Part shown: positions 33,720 through 45,849 of the stretch, one piece after another
Position numbering within the stretch: position 1 is the first letter of the stretch
Layout: every line of letters begins with the position of its first letter
NCBI GenBank assembly: GCA_024734495.1
Contig: JALMQS010000888.1
Location: 62,001 to 126,000, forward strand
Origin: Forficula auricularia
Lineage: Eukaryota; Arthropoda; Insecta; Dermaptera; Forficulidae
DNA length: 64,000 bases
Reading direction: 5' to 3'
Position numbers and translations under genes: made by a program
The notes under the pieces: generated by a model
What the model was told of the DNA's origin: nothing
Seen by the model: only the letters and a program-made list of their open reading frames with translations
Database searches by the model: none

Positions 33720-34952
33720 CAGCGGTCGGCAACCCGTGGTCCTTGGCGTAATATTAATGGTCCGCAAAGAAATTCAAATATTGTTTAAATTCACTGAGCT
33801 CATTTAATAAAAATTTTTAGTGAAGAATAAATTTTAAATGTAAAATAGAACAAGAAAATCAACATATATTGCGTATTGATTTCTTTGAAGGGAGTAAAAT
33901 AATTTTATAACAAGAGCAGCAAATGTGCCCCTTATTTATTACTCTTTTTGTGTTACTGTCAAAAAATGCAATTAAAATTATTAATATATAAACAAACTAG
34001 CCGCAAGGCCCACCTTCGGCGGCCCTCTTGCTAGCCAGGGGGCACGCCCCCTGGACCCCCAGCCCAACCCTCACCCCCACTCCCACCCACCACACACCCC
34101 TAAACCCACCCAGCACCACTCACCCCCCCACCCCGCACCATGCACTTGTGCCCAACCCCCGCACCCCATCCACCCTCCGCACCCAGTTTTTGCATTTCTA
34201 GCCTTTTAGTGACCCACAGCTTATGTATACAAAATTTGGTTGAGTTTGGTCCAAGAGAAAGAATTTTCATTTTTTGACACTCCCCTCCATTTTGGGTGGT
34301 TAGTTTTTGTATTTCTAGCTCTCTAGAGGCCCAGAGATTATGTATACAAAATTTGGTTGAGTTTGCTCCAAGGACAAGAATTTACATTTTTTCACCCTTC
34401 CCCCCCTTTTTGGGTTGTTTTTTGTGGAGATTTTTTTAAACAAAAGTTGTCAGAAATCACATCCCCTACAACTTTGCTCTTTATAAAATTTGCCGTATAG
34501 TTAATAATTTAGGAGTTATTTGATAATTTCCATTCGTGCGCCCCCCGATCCCCCTTCTGGGGTCAAGATATCAAAACGTTATATAGCTAAAAACGTAAGT
34601 TAGAAGACATCTGATACAAATATGAAATTTCATAATAATCCCTTCAGCCGTTTTGACGTGAATCGTGAGCAACTTTTCGCGGAACCCACGGAAACATACA
34701 GACAGACAGACAGACCGACAGGAATTTTGTTGAGGGTGTTTTCGTTCATAACTTTGCTTGACACGTGTGCAACCAAAATTTGGCGTGATTTGGACCAATG
34801 TACAGACCTTAATTTTATTAGTATATAGATATATTTTTATATCATAGTTAATGCTCACACAATTCGTACCTTTAAAAATTATGTTTGTTGTCCGGAAAAA
34901 TTTAAATTGCGAATTTAGTGGTTCGCAATATCTAAAAGGTTGGCGACCGCTG
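33720..34952. mobile_element. hAT element, CAGCGGTCGGCAACC family, carrying a Helitron
   Basis: The ends CAGCGGTCGGCAACC and GGTTGGCGACCGCTG form an inverted repeat with one mismatch. Flanking octamers GTCTAGAC and CTCTAGAC (7/8) are the target duplication, and the left one begins at the last base of the neighbouring hAT's duplication. Without the 833 bp Helitron the element is 400 bp, so it is a MITE. Confidence 0.8.
33997..34829 (-). mobile_element. Non-autonomous Helitron with exact ends
   Basis: On the minus strand it begins TCTATATACTAATAAAAT at 34,829 and ends with a hairpin (GCCGCCGAAGG / CCTTGCGGC) plus CTAG at 33,997. The flanking bases are A before TC and T after CTAG, the expected A|T insertion. 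The 5' half has CTGTCTGTCTGTCTG; the 3' half is C-rich on the plus strand. No Rep/helicase is present. The 95-codon frame inside is a by-product. Confidence 0.8.
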
Positions 34953-35079
34953 CTCTAGACCATTTTGAGTGTAATAGGTATCTATCTATATATGAATAAA
35001 TGGTTTAAATATTTATTTGATATATAACGGTCATTGTTCCAAAATGGCCGTAAAACATAAAAAGTAGCATTTCCTTAAA

Positions 35080-35305
35080 TAATTATTATTGCAACAGCTG
35101 TCTATTAATTTTGGATGGGGAATCGCTTGGAGGCGGAGGCCACGTGCGTGGCTATTGATTGAAACGCGATGCGGGTTTCGAAAGTGAACAAGCCAAAGGG
35201 CGATAGGGGGACTGGGGGATTTTGTAGGGGGGGGACACCTACCGACTTCTTATCTCTTATCACCCCCGGGCAATTAGACTACTCGAGTGCTGACCAAATA
35301 TTGTT
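35080..35305. promoter_or_regulatory. GC-rich intronic island with E-box palindrome
   Basis: CACGTG at 35,141-35,146 sits inside GCCACGTGCGTGGC, followed by 'gaaacgcgatgcgggtttcg', a G-rich run and TATC/GATA-type cores near 35,250-35,260. It is not a repeat copy. Function is inferred only. Confidence 0.3.
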
Positions 35306-35389
35306 CATCTTCAAATACGTGCTCCTTATCTAATCAGAATAAATTCATCCCGTTATGGATATGGATGATGAATTGCCCACCCATTTTAT

Positions 35390-36385
35390 TAATGTTTATA
35401 AAACTTGAAAAGATTAATATGATAATGGGAAGTTGACAGATGGCGGGCAAAAATTAAATTATTATTTTTTTTTTCTTTTTTTCGAGAAAATTGCACACAA
35501 TCCGTTAGAGTAGTAAAGATAATTTTTTTTTCTAATATTATTTTGTTATCTATAAAATGAAAATGGACGAATAATTTATAATCATTTACCAAAGAACACC
35601 CCCCCCCCCCCTCCTCTGAATTTTGGACCCATTAGAAATTTATGATATCTCCTTATCTTAAAGCCCTAGACTCTAGCTTTAAAAGTTCCGGTTCAAAAAT
35701 GCAAAAAGAAAATTTTTTATTGAAAGTTGAATGCTAAGTCATAATATATGGTGGTTTATATTTAAGTTGATTATTATTAATTAATACGGCATATCTAGCA
35801 ACCTGAGTCTTGGAAATTCTTTCAATTTTTTTCTTAGTTAATAAATATGCGGGGGGCGATTCTTTCATTAGAATCTGATCAAGGAAAATGACTAAAAAGG
35901 GCGTGGAAATGAGAATCTTCTATTGTAAATATCAACTTTTTTCGATTTTATTTGGAAATTTCATTATTTTAAATTATTTTTGATCCCACCTCTTTTGGCT
36001 CACTATCAATTTCACATAGTGAGTCATTTCCATAAGGTCATATAGGGTGCATATGCGAAATTTCGTACAAATCTATCAAAGGTCTTGAAATTGTTATTGA
36101 TCTATTTTTGAGGCCCCCCTCACAATTCTGGCCCCTGAAAAAATAATTTCACTTTTTTATTATAAATCTCTTTTATGTCTTATAGTAAATTTCATTTTTC
36201 TTGGTTTTTTATAGTTTGAAAATTGTATAATTTTAATTTTTAAGAGTCCCCACTCACTTAATTTTTGTTTCGATTTCAACCAAAATCTAATCAGCTCTTA
36301 ATCTCAATGCACTAAAACTACATGTGAAATTTTGTTTTGATATTCACACTATTTATTGAGCTAGAGCGTACACAATATAAAAGAT
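35390..36385 (-). repeat. Mosaic of dispersed repeat fragments
   Basis: 35,700-35,930 resembles the 2.4-2.6 kb repeat ('atgctaagtcataatatatg', 'attctttcattagaatctga'). 35,980-36,380 matches internal parts of the A repeat at 44.6-45.0 kb ('cataaggtc.tat.gggtgca', 'gaaatttcg'). No gene. Confidence 0.4.
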
Positions 36386-36512
36386 AAAGTTTTCATGCTG
36401 AGAGTTTGCTGTTTTGAGTATAATATGATGTCTTAATGTTAATATCACTTATACTAATTAATGTATTAATGATGTATCAAAATTAATTCGAGTTTAATCG
36501 ATATGGTCTTAC

Positions 36513-36626
36513 CTTGGATGAATGACTGCCTTGTCTGCTCTGGTCGATTTCCGCCACACAAATGAATAAAATGCCGTTTTGAATTTCGATTATCTTGAAT
36601 ACATTTCTCTAGGTCGGCTCTATTCT
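36513..36626 (-). CDS. Internal exon of the minus-strand host gene
   Basis: The acceptor 'tcttttatgttttctgttttag' has a strong pyrimidine tract and the donor is CCAAG|GTAAGA. Of the three frames only one is open across all 114 bases: after two leading bases it encodes NRADLEKCIQDNR, then HFIHLCGGNRPEQTRQSFIQ, leaving a final G. The peptide is charged and reads like ordinary coding sequence, but I know no family for it. Joining to the 22.2 kb exon creates an Asp codon in phase. An alternative acceptor two bases downstream would allow a phase-0 join to the 48.7 kb exon; otherwise one more exon is needed between them. Confidence 0.7.
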
Positions 36627-36659
36627 CTAAAACAGAAAACATAAAAGAATATTTTTATT

Positions 36660-38395
36660 TAAAAATTAAAAAAAAAATAAATAAAACCGACTTCAAAAAA
36701 ATTAAATGCAACAAATAAAATAATAATAACTTAAAAATAAAATAAAATACACTAAAAGGTATAAAATAATTATCTTATTTAGTTACAACTAAAGGACGAA
36801 ATATTAACATGTAATTACTTTTCGAAGTCGGTGCCAAACAAACTATACCTATAAGCGAGCGTACCCGCAAAACGTACTAAGTAAGTTCCGTCGAGTGCGA
36901 TTCATAAAATGTATATGTTTGGCACCGACTTCAAAAAGTAATTTCATGTTAATATTTCGTCGTTTCGTTGTAACTAAATAAGATAATTATTTTATACTCC
37001 CTCTGTCCGAAAATATGGTATACATTTGAAAGAAAATCTTAGATTATCTAGAGCTTCGACAACAACTGGCAATACTCATTATATTGTCAATGTTCCCATT
37101 GATAACTAAATATCCTAACATATTGGCCAGGCGTTGCTTTTGAGTTAAGTTAGAATTTGAAGACAAAAAATTAGTTTTTTTAAGAAAAATAAAATAGTTA
37201 CCGCTGTAATTTCAAAATGGAAAATTTTAACTCAAATAACGTGAATTTACAAAGAAGAGATACCAAATCGAAGCAATTGATTAATGAACAACCTCATGGT
37301 GTCTTGTATTAGCTATTGCGCTATTACTGTATTTCAAGAACAAAGAAAAATTAGAACATTGGGCTATTAATGAATTCAGTGAATGTGTTCAAGATACATT
37401 TAATAAACTAGAGGGAAATACCCTTGATAAAGTTTTTATAACATTACAAACTCGTATAGAATCAATTATGCTGAAAGGAGGGGAAATCCCTATAAAATTA
37501 TAGGTAAATAAGGTAAAACTTCGGGTTGATTAGCTGAAAAGTATATATGTTCTGAAGAAGCGTTCAACAAGGCTCAATCTCACTTTAATTAAATTTGGAT
37601 TATACTAAAATTATTTGTATTTTCATTATATTGTGATAATAAAATGAATTTAATATTTTTTTTATTTTTAATTTTAGTTTTATTTGATTTTTTCATCAAA
37701 TGTATACCATATTTTCGGACAAAAAAAATTTTAAAATGTATACCATATTTTCGGACGGAGGGAGTACCTTTTAGTGTATTTTATTTGATTTTTAAATTAT
37801 TATTATTTTATTTGTTGCATTTAATTTTTTTTATAAAAATTATTTTTATTTTTCTCTTTTTAGTGATGTTATTATTAGTGACTTAATATAATACCTTGCA
37901 TGTATCTCGTAAGAGAAAGCGTAGGGCGAATGAATCAGAAACTGATAATAAAATTCAATTCATAAATAGAGAAATTCTCTCGAAACGTTTTCGGGTTTTA
38001 AATGAATGTTTTAAGATTTTTTTATAAAAGATTTTATTTATTACAATTCTATTATTTGGTCATAAGAATTGGAGATTTACGTTATTTCGTCATTGATCAT
38101 ATCTTCAGAACTTGACCAAATTAATATGGTACCACCCCTAAGGTACCCTCTTTCCAATAAAAAAAGAATCATTAAAATTGGTTCATAAACAAAGAAGTTA
38201 TGCCTGAACACACATATCAAAAAAGGTCCAATACAAATGAAAAAATGGAACCAATCGGAAACTAGACTGAACCCAATGCAAAAAAATCATCAAAATCGGC
38301 TCACAATTGGAGGAGATATGAGGTAACATAGACACAAAAAAAAAACAGTCGAATAAAGAACCTCCTCCTTTTTTGAAGTCGGTTAAAAAGGAAAA
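36660..38395. mobile_element. GACTTC-type repeat interrupted by a mariner element
   Basis: It is the same element as 9,605-10,330 in reverse order. It ends with 'cctcctccttttttgaagtc' and GGTTAAAAAG on the right, and has the paired ACCGACTTCAAAAA arms on the left. Sequence matching 9,780-9,900 runs at 38,090-38,330. The insertion at 36,997-37,764 splits its TATACCTTTT segment. 38,400-38,930 is AT-rich without features. Confidence 0.65.
36997..37764 (+). mobile_element. Stowaway-like mariner (plant-type MLE ends), internally deleted
   Basis: The ends CTCCCTCTGTCCGAAAATAT and its reverse at the right (CTCCCTCCGTCCGAAAATAT) form a roughly 30 bp inverted repeat with one mismatch, flanked by TA on both sides. 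A 22 bp subterminal copy of the right end lies 30 bp inside. The interior holds two transposase remnants: an N-terminal frame from ATG 37,217 (MENFNSNNVNLQRRDTKSKQ) and a C-terminal frame with NTLDKVFITLQTRIESIMLK, like the LTLQSCMIEIM block of Soymar/Stowaway-type mariners. The catalytic core is deleted. Confidence 0.8.
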
Positions 38396-38934
38396 TTTTA
38401 CCAGTCTTTGATAAATGCAAATAAATTTAACATGAACTTTTAGATATCAATTTTTTGCCTAATCATTATTTCATAGTATTTGACCAAAATATCTTTTTTT
38501 TTTAATCAATTTTAATTATTAGAATAATTAATCCACACTTTTGCAATTCATATTTTTTCTTTGTCTTTTGGGGTTATTATTACTATATTTTTACATGTTT
38601 AATCTCAAAAACAAAATGGACCATTTAAATTATTTCAACTCCATCTTTTAATAAATACTGGGTATTCTAATTGAGTGTTTAAGATTTTAAGGGGCGATTA
38701 GATAGTTTATTGTAAAACAAAATGCGATTTGATCACAAGTTCAAAAAATTCATTTCTGAGTGAAAAAGACGTTATAAAAATAATTCTAAAATATGATAAT
38801 TCCCCCCTCTCTTATATTTAATTTTTTTTAAAGAGAAAGAATTCAATCAATCTTTTTCGGACAAATTCTAAGATTTTAGTAGAAATATTATTATTTCCGT
38901 TATAGATGAATGGAGTGAAAAATTTATGTGCTTA

Positions 38935-39130
38935 TATCATATATTGCGATTCAGAGAGAGGTTTTTGTCTCGAGGGTGTAAGCTGACTGCCCGGATAGCA
39001 TGTTAGCTCTCAGATTCGACTCCTGAGGGGATGAATCCCCTCTGATATCGCAATTTAATAATATTTCTACTAAAATCTTAGAATTTGTCCGAAAAAGATT
39101 GATTGAATTCTTTCTCTTTTAAAATACATC
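38935..39130 (+). repeat. tRNA-derived SINE copy
   Basis: 'aagctgactgcccggatagc' then GATTCGACTCCTGAGGGG (B box with one mismatch), then 'ctctgatatcgcaattt' and 'tttctactaaaatcttagaa'. It parallels 16.4 kb. 39,130-39,970 has no gene or repeat recognised. Confidence 0.6.
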
Positions 39131-39979
39131 TTGGTTAATCTGAACCCGAGCTGATTTTTTGAAAAAACTTCCAACTATTTTCAAAAAAGATGCTCAAAAC
39201 TTTAATTATACATTTTTTTTTAAATTTGCGTCACACTAGCCTTGGTGGTAATAAAATAATTAATGAATAAATAATAAAAAGATGAACTAATTTTATCGTG
39301 AAACAATTTCATTAAGGCGAACAGTTGCGTCAAACCAGACTTCAGGCTCATAACCTCTTATAATGATCAAATAATTGAATAAGAAATGAAATATTAGATT
39401 ATTTTGAGTGAGTGACATTGATAGTTAAGATAATTGAATTCTAAAGGGGTGACTATGAATTGTCAAGTGAGGAATTAAGTAACATTTTCGGAGGTTGATT
39501 AGAATAGAATTTCTATTTGAAAATGAAATAGAATTTAACTAATTGATTTATTTCCGAACGGCTGGTCATAGTTTCTATGTTTTCGCGAGTCATTCATTGA
39601 AACAATAGGGGTCATAGATCGACGACACCTGGTCTAAGGGAAATATCCAAACGCTAGAGGATTTGAATTTTTTAACCATTGGTTTTATAAACTAAATCAG
39701 CTAATCTTATGAATATTGTTTAGGTAAAAAAAAAATTAATTAGACATTATAACTTGCCGAGTATATATCCGGCGTAAACTTTAAACCGACTGAGCTAACC
39801 AGCTCCAAACAGCAATGGCAATCATTATACTAATATAAGTTTAAAGAATTACATTACTCTCTCAAATTCTTTACAGTTAGAGGTCGTCTCACTCCACTGT
39901 TATAAACGTTATTTTCAATTTGTCAATTCATAGTAAAACTAGTCATTAGCCTTAAAAGATAACAATTGAATTAAGAAAA

Positions 39980-40620
39980 AATAAGCCGGCAGTGCGAGTC
40001 AGATCACGTGGTCCGTATCTTTTATCTCCCAAAATACCTTACTTAGATATCAAATTTATTCTTATTTGTTGTTGATAAGGAGAAATTGGATGAATTCGAT
40101 GTATTTTTTAATAATTTTAAGTTAAACCGTTTCTTAACTCCGAAAGGTACAAAAATCACATAAAAATGCCCACTTTTGAACTCTCTCACACTCATTTTAA
40201 ATATAAATAATTAAAAAAAAACAAACTATACCTAGTTTTACTCATTGAGACCTATACAGGGCTAATTCATCAGGGTCCCGTTTAACTTCTAAAAATTATC
40301 CCTAAAAAACTGTTTTGTGGTACTCAAAGCTTAAAAAATCCTTCGAAAAATCATTAGTCCCTTCGTTCCTGCGTGCGTATCCCTCTGATTTCAGAAACGA
40401 TAAATCGCAGAGCACCTAAATTTGAAATATAATCTTTACTAGAAGTATAACAAGCCTTTGGTTCAAATCGGCGAACCAGAACCTACCCTTTTATCTTTTG
40501 GTATTTATCCGAAAACGGCCCTAACGATTTTTTCAAAATCGGTTTTGAGAGTCTGGATGATTAGACATGCTGCAAAAAGCACAAGATTTTTTTCAAAATT
40601 GGTTTTCTCATGAATAAATA
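39980..40620. repeat. AAGCCGG.CAAGTGCGAG family repeat
   Basis: 'aataagccggcagtgcgagt' starts a block that continues with 'gatatcaaatttattcttat'. Relatives occur at 44,210-44,420 and twice in tandem at 52,811-52,968. This motif is a common dispersed repeat in insect genomes; no coding content. Confidence 0.45.
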
Positions 40621-40699
40621 TGTACCTTTATGGGCATAAAATTTATTCGGATTGAAATTAAGGAAGAAGAGTTTATTATTATTAGTCATGTCACGAAAA

Positions 40700-41100
40700 T
40701 ATTATCATATTTGACTCAAACGTTGGTTTGACAGCAGATCGCTTCATTAAGGAAATTCTCCGAGACTATCTGGTTCCCTATGCAGAATTTGTTGGAGAAC
40801 ATTTTACAATTATCCACGATAACTCGAGATCCCACCGTTGCGACATGCGTTCAGTAGTACTTAAAACAAGCTAAAGTACGCACCATGAACTGGCCTGCAT
40901 GCACCCCGGATCTAAATTCCATCGATCATTTATCGGATGATCTCAAGAAAAAAGTTCGAGCCCGAAATCCCACTATTAGCATCTTAAAACAACTCAAGAC
41001 AGCTTAAGAGAAGAGTGGAGTTAGGAACTGGTACAAAATTTAATCCGGTTAATGAAAACGTCTATAAAGGCAATAAATGGCAATACCAAATATTGACTAT
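40700..41100 (+). pseudogene. Tc1-like transposase pseudogene (C-terminal half)
   Basis: One frame (40,728-40,873) reads TADRFIKEILRDYLVPYAEF and then IIHDNSRSHR, the block holding the second catalytic Asp of Tc1 transposases. After a frameshift another frame (40,885-41,004) gives MNWPACTPDLNSIDHL and KKKVRARNP, the PDLNPIEHLW region. The usual catalytic Glu is Asp here. Further stops follow. A 3' inverted end may lie near 41,797 (CTCGCCAGTGTA). Confidence 0.8.
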
Positions 41101-41298
41101 ATAAATTTTGATTCGTTTTAGTGTATTTTAGTTTTTGTTTTGAATAAAAATTGGCATTTTTTGACAAAACACTTTACTTTATTTTTTTCTTAACTATATT
41201 CCCAATCGATCACAATATCATAAACCTAAAGGTTAAAAATTATGTTTTCTTTACCCTGGGGCCCAATCACATCGAGGCAATGTCGAAAGACAATTATA

Positions 41299-41652
41299 AA
41301 TTAAATTAAATTAGAGAATAAAGAAAATATTTTTTTATTATAGACAAAAGGATCAGCCGGGGTTCGAACCCGGGATCATCGCATGTCCGGTGCGATACTT
41401 TCATAAGAGCATGGGTCCTATATCCTCTTAATGGTTGATCCCCGAAAGAGGATATAGGAGCTATGCTCTTATGAAAGCATCGCACCCGACATGCAACCCT
41501 AGTAGTAGATTCTCGAAATCTATATAGGTATTATATAGTTACTATATAGTTTGAAACATTGTGCTACTAGGGGAAGTTCCCGAGTTCGAACCCTGGCTGA
41601 TCCCTTTGTTTATATAAAAAATATTTTCTTTGTTCTCTTATTTAATTTAATT
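41299..41652. repeat. Foldback of two tRNA-like SINE arms
   Basis: The outer arms 'aagaaaatatttttttatta' with GGATCAGCCGGGGTTCGAAC, and GTTCGAACCCTGGCTGATCC with 'aaaaaatattttcttt', are inverted. A second nested palindrome pairs 'tttcataagagcatggg' with 'gctatgctcttatgaaa'. Each arm carries a pol III B box. It sits downstream of the Tc1 remains and is probably inserted in that element's 3' region. Confidence 0.65.
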
Positions 41653-41659
41653 TATATCC

Positions 41660-42860
41660 TAAGATAATTTTGTTTTTATACTGATGATTTTGGTATCATT
41701 TGAAAGCTTGATTGACAAGCTTTAAAAAAATATAATTTATTAATAATTTATTTTCAAAAATACTACATAATGAATACGAATTGAGTCGATATTTTTGCTC
41801 GCCAGTGTATATGCGCAATATAAATTCTCTACATTTTTTACTTAAATTAATTAAGTATTTATCAAATTCCGGACAATGACTTATAGACAAATTCAAATGA
41901 ACAGTGATAATTAAAAAAAGTTTCAGTAATTATATTAAGAAAAATATTCTAAGATTTGTTAATGTATTCATGATGATTATTCGATTTGGTATGTGTATCA
42001 ATTTTAAAAATTTTCTCTTGTAATAAAAAAAGATTTATTTAAAATTTTGAAAACGATTTTTTCTTTGGAAAAATAACAAAAATGAATGTTTTTCGCCTTT
42101 AAATAAATAAGTAAACATTTTTCTTCTAAATTTTATTTTGTGTATTTAGGCTAAAGGAAAAAAAATATTCCTTAAAATTGTTTACTTGTTTCACATATTT
42201 CTAAACCCAAATAAAATTAAAAAACAATTTTAAAATTTAGGAGTAAGAAAATTCAATGATCCAGCCCCTGACTAGCTCAGTCTACCAAATGTACTAATCA
42301 ATAAATCTATTTTCATAAAAAATTTATTTTATTTTTCTTATTATATTCTTCTTTTATTAAACATTCCAATTTCATGACTATTTCGCATTCTTTTCTCCTC
42401 TTATCACACATATTTCATTATAGCTACTTTATAGGTTTCTGATTCACTTTTCAATGATTGTATTGTATTGCTATGAATATTTTCTCCTTCTGCGTCTCCT
42501 TCTTCTCTATCCTGATATCATGTTTTAGTCTTTAGATAGCATACATATTTTTGGGAATTTCATCCTACGAATTCGTTTTTTTTTTGTTTGTTTGTTTATT
42601 ATTAATCACTTATTGATAATTTAACAAATTATTAAGAAATATAATATCTCAAAATATCGATGAAATTTCCTACTGTAGATATTTATCTGTTTATTTACTT
42701 AAGAAAACATCGAATCTACTTATGTACTTAATTTTTTAGGGAATTCAAATTTAGGGAAAATGTTCTCTTTGAATTTTCGTGTGCAAATTACTGTTAGAAA
42801 TCTAATTAAACAACACTAAGGTTCTACGATAAGTAGATTCATTAAGTGAGGTCTAGGTTT
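41660..42860. other. AT-rich intronic stretch
   Basis: Apart from the possible Tc1 end near 41,797 nothing is recognised. Confidence 0.3.
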
Positions 42861-42864
42861 ATCT

Positions 42865-43055
42865 AGGTCTTTTGTCAGGGGGGGGGGGTTTGAATTTGCC
42901 GCCGCTCGCCCCAACCTCCAATGCTAAATATATACAAAAAATTTTCCGATTTCCAAAATGTGTACTTCTTAAAATTTGCCGCCGGGGGCACGTCCCCCCC
43001 CCTAGATTCGGTCCTGGGAAGAAATTTCCTATTAATCTCACTGCTTGCCTCTGAA
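42865..43055. repeat. GC-rich duplicated motif unit
   Basis: 'ttgaatttgccgccgctcgcc' (18 of its bases) recurs at 42,974 as 'aaatttgccgccgggggcac' after about 85 bp. G- and C-runs border the unit. Overlapping open frames on both strands come from composition. Its class is unknown. Confidence 0.35.
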
Positions 43056-43525
43056 TTGAATGTTTCGTGGACCCACTTTACATATTCGAGCCTAATAATT
43101 GACAAGAATTTAAGCTTTGTATAGGGTTAATTACGTGAATATAAAGCTAAGATTGCAGCGATTATGTCAGCACTATCTCTGAATGCACTAAAATCCAAAA
43201 GAAAACTATCAGTTTACATAAGGAGCATAATCGAAAGATATCATGAAATTATTAAAATATATTTTTCATTATAATTTGATCCTTATTTTCTAAGCAATCA
43301 AAATATTTATATTCTTAATAGACATTTATAGAAAAACACCAAAAATTTATACATGCGCATTTTGTTTGAATTATACAAATAACATGTGAATTTGATATTT
43401 TACCTCCTTACTCATACAATCCACATTATTGGGACCAACAAAATTTTAACTTGGGCGCAAAATATTTCGATGCATTTGGCATTACCTAATTTAGAGGAAA
43501 ACATAAGAATTAATAATATTAAATG

Positions 43526-43555
43526 ATCGGTCAGTTTGAAAAGGGGTCATCTCCA

Positions 43556-43586
<31 letters not shown>

Positions 43587-43741
43587 GGAGTTGGCTTACT
43601 TTTCAAACTAAACACCAAAACACTGATCTTGCTTAGCTCTAATGGTGGCTAGAAATTACTCATTTTCAAATGTAATACATGAATGAACATACTAAAGAGA
43701 CAAAAAAAAAATGGAGATGACCCCTTTTCAAAATGACCGAT
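43526..43741. mobile_element. 216 bp MITE, ATCGGTCA termini
   Basis: The left end ATCGGTCAGTTTGAAAAGG and the right end read inward (ATCGGTCATTTTGAAAAGG) match with one substitution over about 35 bp into a T-run. The core has 'ggcttacttttcaaactaaa'. No clear target duplication, so the superfamily is unassigned. 43,742-44,200 has no gene. Confidence 0.65.
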
Positions 43742-44464
43742 TCAAATAATTTCAATCCCAAGTAGAAAATCTTCACACAGGGTGTTGGACTGTTGTTTCC
43801 TTATTTATTCATATTAGAATATTTTGTGATAAAAAAATTTGGAGTTCTTTTCACAAGTTTTTTGTTATAATTAGGTGCTGATCTTAGTCGAAACAACACA
43901 TATATTGTCCACTCATTAACTGCATACACAATAAAATACTAAAATTACTTTAGTGTTCAATTAATTTTGACTTAGAACCAAAAGTGTTCCCTAAGATAGT
44001 CAAACATTAGAGTAACACAGGGCAAAAGTGGATTAGGTGAAAAAATTGACTTTTTTCAAAATTTCGAAAAATTTTCAAAGAAAATACTTTAAACAATGTA
44101 TAATTTGGTATTAGCAGATAAGAAAGAAAAATTTCCAACAAAGTGGCGGTCTAATGACTGGCATCGACAGATTGTCAACCCTCTCATAAAAACTATTCAT
44201 GACGGATTTATCAACGGCGTCTTATACTTAGACGATGGGAATATAAGCTAGTCAACCGCATACCGATCGTTCCTTACATATCTTCCAAAATACTTGAGAT
44301 ATCAAATTCATTCTTATTTATTCATGTTAAAGAGAAATGAGGTAATATGGGAATTTTTTCACAATTAATTTAAGCCACTTCTGAACGCCGACAGATACAA
44401 AATCACCTAAAATGGCATCTTTAGGGTTCTCTCATATGGTCATTTTAAAGTGAATTCAATTTAA

Positions 44465-45180
44465 ATAATATGATGTGGCCATCTACATGACTTTACCATT
44501 TACCTGGTCCCTCTCTTATATTTAATATTTATTAAAATAATTTATAATTATAATATTTACTAAAGAACCCCCCCCCTCGCCTCTTAACTTTGGCCCATTA
44601 TCAATTAATAATATTTCCTTTTAATTATGAGACTATTTTATTAGAAATATCACCTTTCTTGATTTTTGTTTGAAAATATTTCTTCCCCCTCCCCCTCTTT
44701 TGGGTCACTATCAATTTCATATAATGAGTCATTTTCATAAGGTCGTATTGGGTGCATATGTGATATTTCGAACAAATCGATTAAAGGGTCTAGGATTTAT
44801 ATTGATAGTTCTTATATATAGATAGGACCGTTATCAATTAATAATATCTCCTTTTAATTATGAGACCATTTTATTAGAAATATCGCCTTTCTTGGTTTTT
44901 TTATGAAAATATTCCCCCACCCTCCCTTTGGGTCACTATCAATTTCATATAATGAGTCATTTTCATAAGGCCGTATTGGGTGCATATGTGAAATTTCGAG
45001 CAAATCGATTAAAGGGTCTAGGATTTTTTCGATGTTCATTCATTGGAGCTTATCTGTAGACCAATACGCCAGTGTTTTGCTCAATTTTTTTAATCAAAAT
45101 AGTTTTTGAGATATTTCGCAAAAAGGAAGCAACAAAATACTTTTTTCATGCACGATTACAATACTTGACAATAAAGTAAA
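44465..45180 (-). repeat. TTTACCATACA-ended repeat, copy A3
   Basis: It starts 'gatgtggccatctacatgac' TTTACCAT and ends in 'gattacaatacttgac'. An internal block, 'cattatcaattaataatat' through 'gattaaagggtctaggattt', is duplicated (44,590-44,795 against 44,828-45,025). A long A-run follows at 45,179-45,200. Confidence 0.6.
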
Positions 45181-45849
45181 AAAAAAAAAAAAAAAAAAAA
45201 ACTAAGAGATTTAGTAATTAAAAAATGAAGGGACAATATAATCATTAAATTATAAGTGTTGACTCGGAGCTTTGTAGCCCTAATCAAAATCATAGACATA
45301 CATATCGTATTACTATAATAACGCTGGAGAGTCTGTTTTGAAAGTTTGAAAGCGCAAATCTCAGAAAATATTAACCCGGTTTGAAAAATCCTTTTTGGAT
45401 TTCATGAAATTTTGAAACTTATTAATATTAACTAATAACTATGAATAAACATAGTAATTTGTATAATTACTTGATGAATCAATAATCCATAGGGTACAAA
45501 CTATTCTTCAAAATACTATTCTGTATCGGAAATACATTTTTAAGTATTTTATATCTTATCGAAAAAATATTTTTCAAAATATTTTGTATCTCTAATCTAA
45601 AATACCTCTTTCTGGTGTATTATATATAAAAAATGAACAAAGTAATTTGCTCCTCTTGAATGCATGAAAAATCAAATAAATAAATAAATAATAATAATAT
45701 ATATAGAGAATAGATACTTGAAATTATATTTAAGAGAGTCGGCAATAGGGTAAAGAATGAAAATATTTATACATATATCATCTTCACAATGAAGTAAGAG
45801 TTTGAAAGCCCTAAAGGGGAATACTGGAAATTGTCAACTTCTATCTTAT

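Noticed and set aside
37644..37886. 80-codon hydrophobic frame (MNLIFFLFLILVLF...) as a membrane protein
   Set aside because: It is T-rich sequence spanning the mariner right end and the GACTTC repeat, so it is a composition artefact.
40728..41004. An active Tc1 transposase
   Set aside because: Frameshift, stops, missing N-terminal half and the catalytic Glu replaced by Asp show it is dead.
41345..41440. A functional tRNA gene suggested by CCGGGTTCGAACCCCGG
   Set aside because: The T arm is good, but there is no proper A box or D arm and the acceptor pairs only partly; the unit is duplicated in a foldback.
42859..43124. Four overlapping frames on both strands
   Set aside because: They share one GC-rich repeated unit with poly-G and poly-C runs; open frames on both strands indicate biased composition rather than genes.
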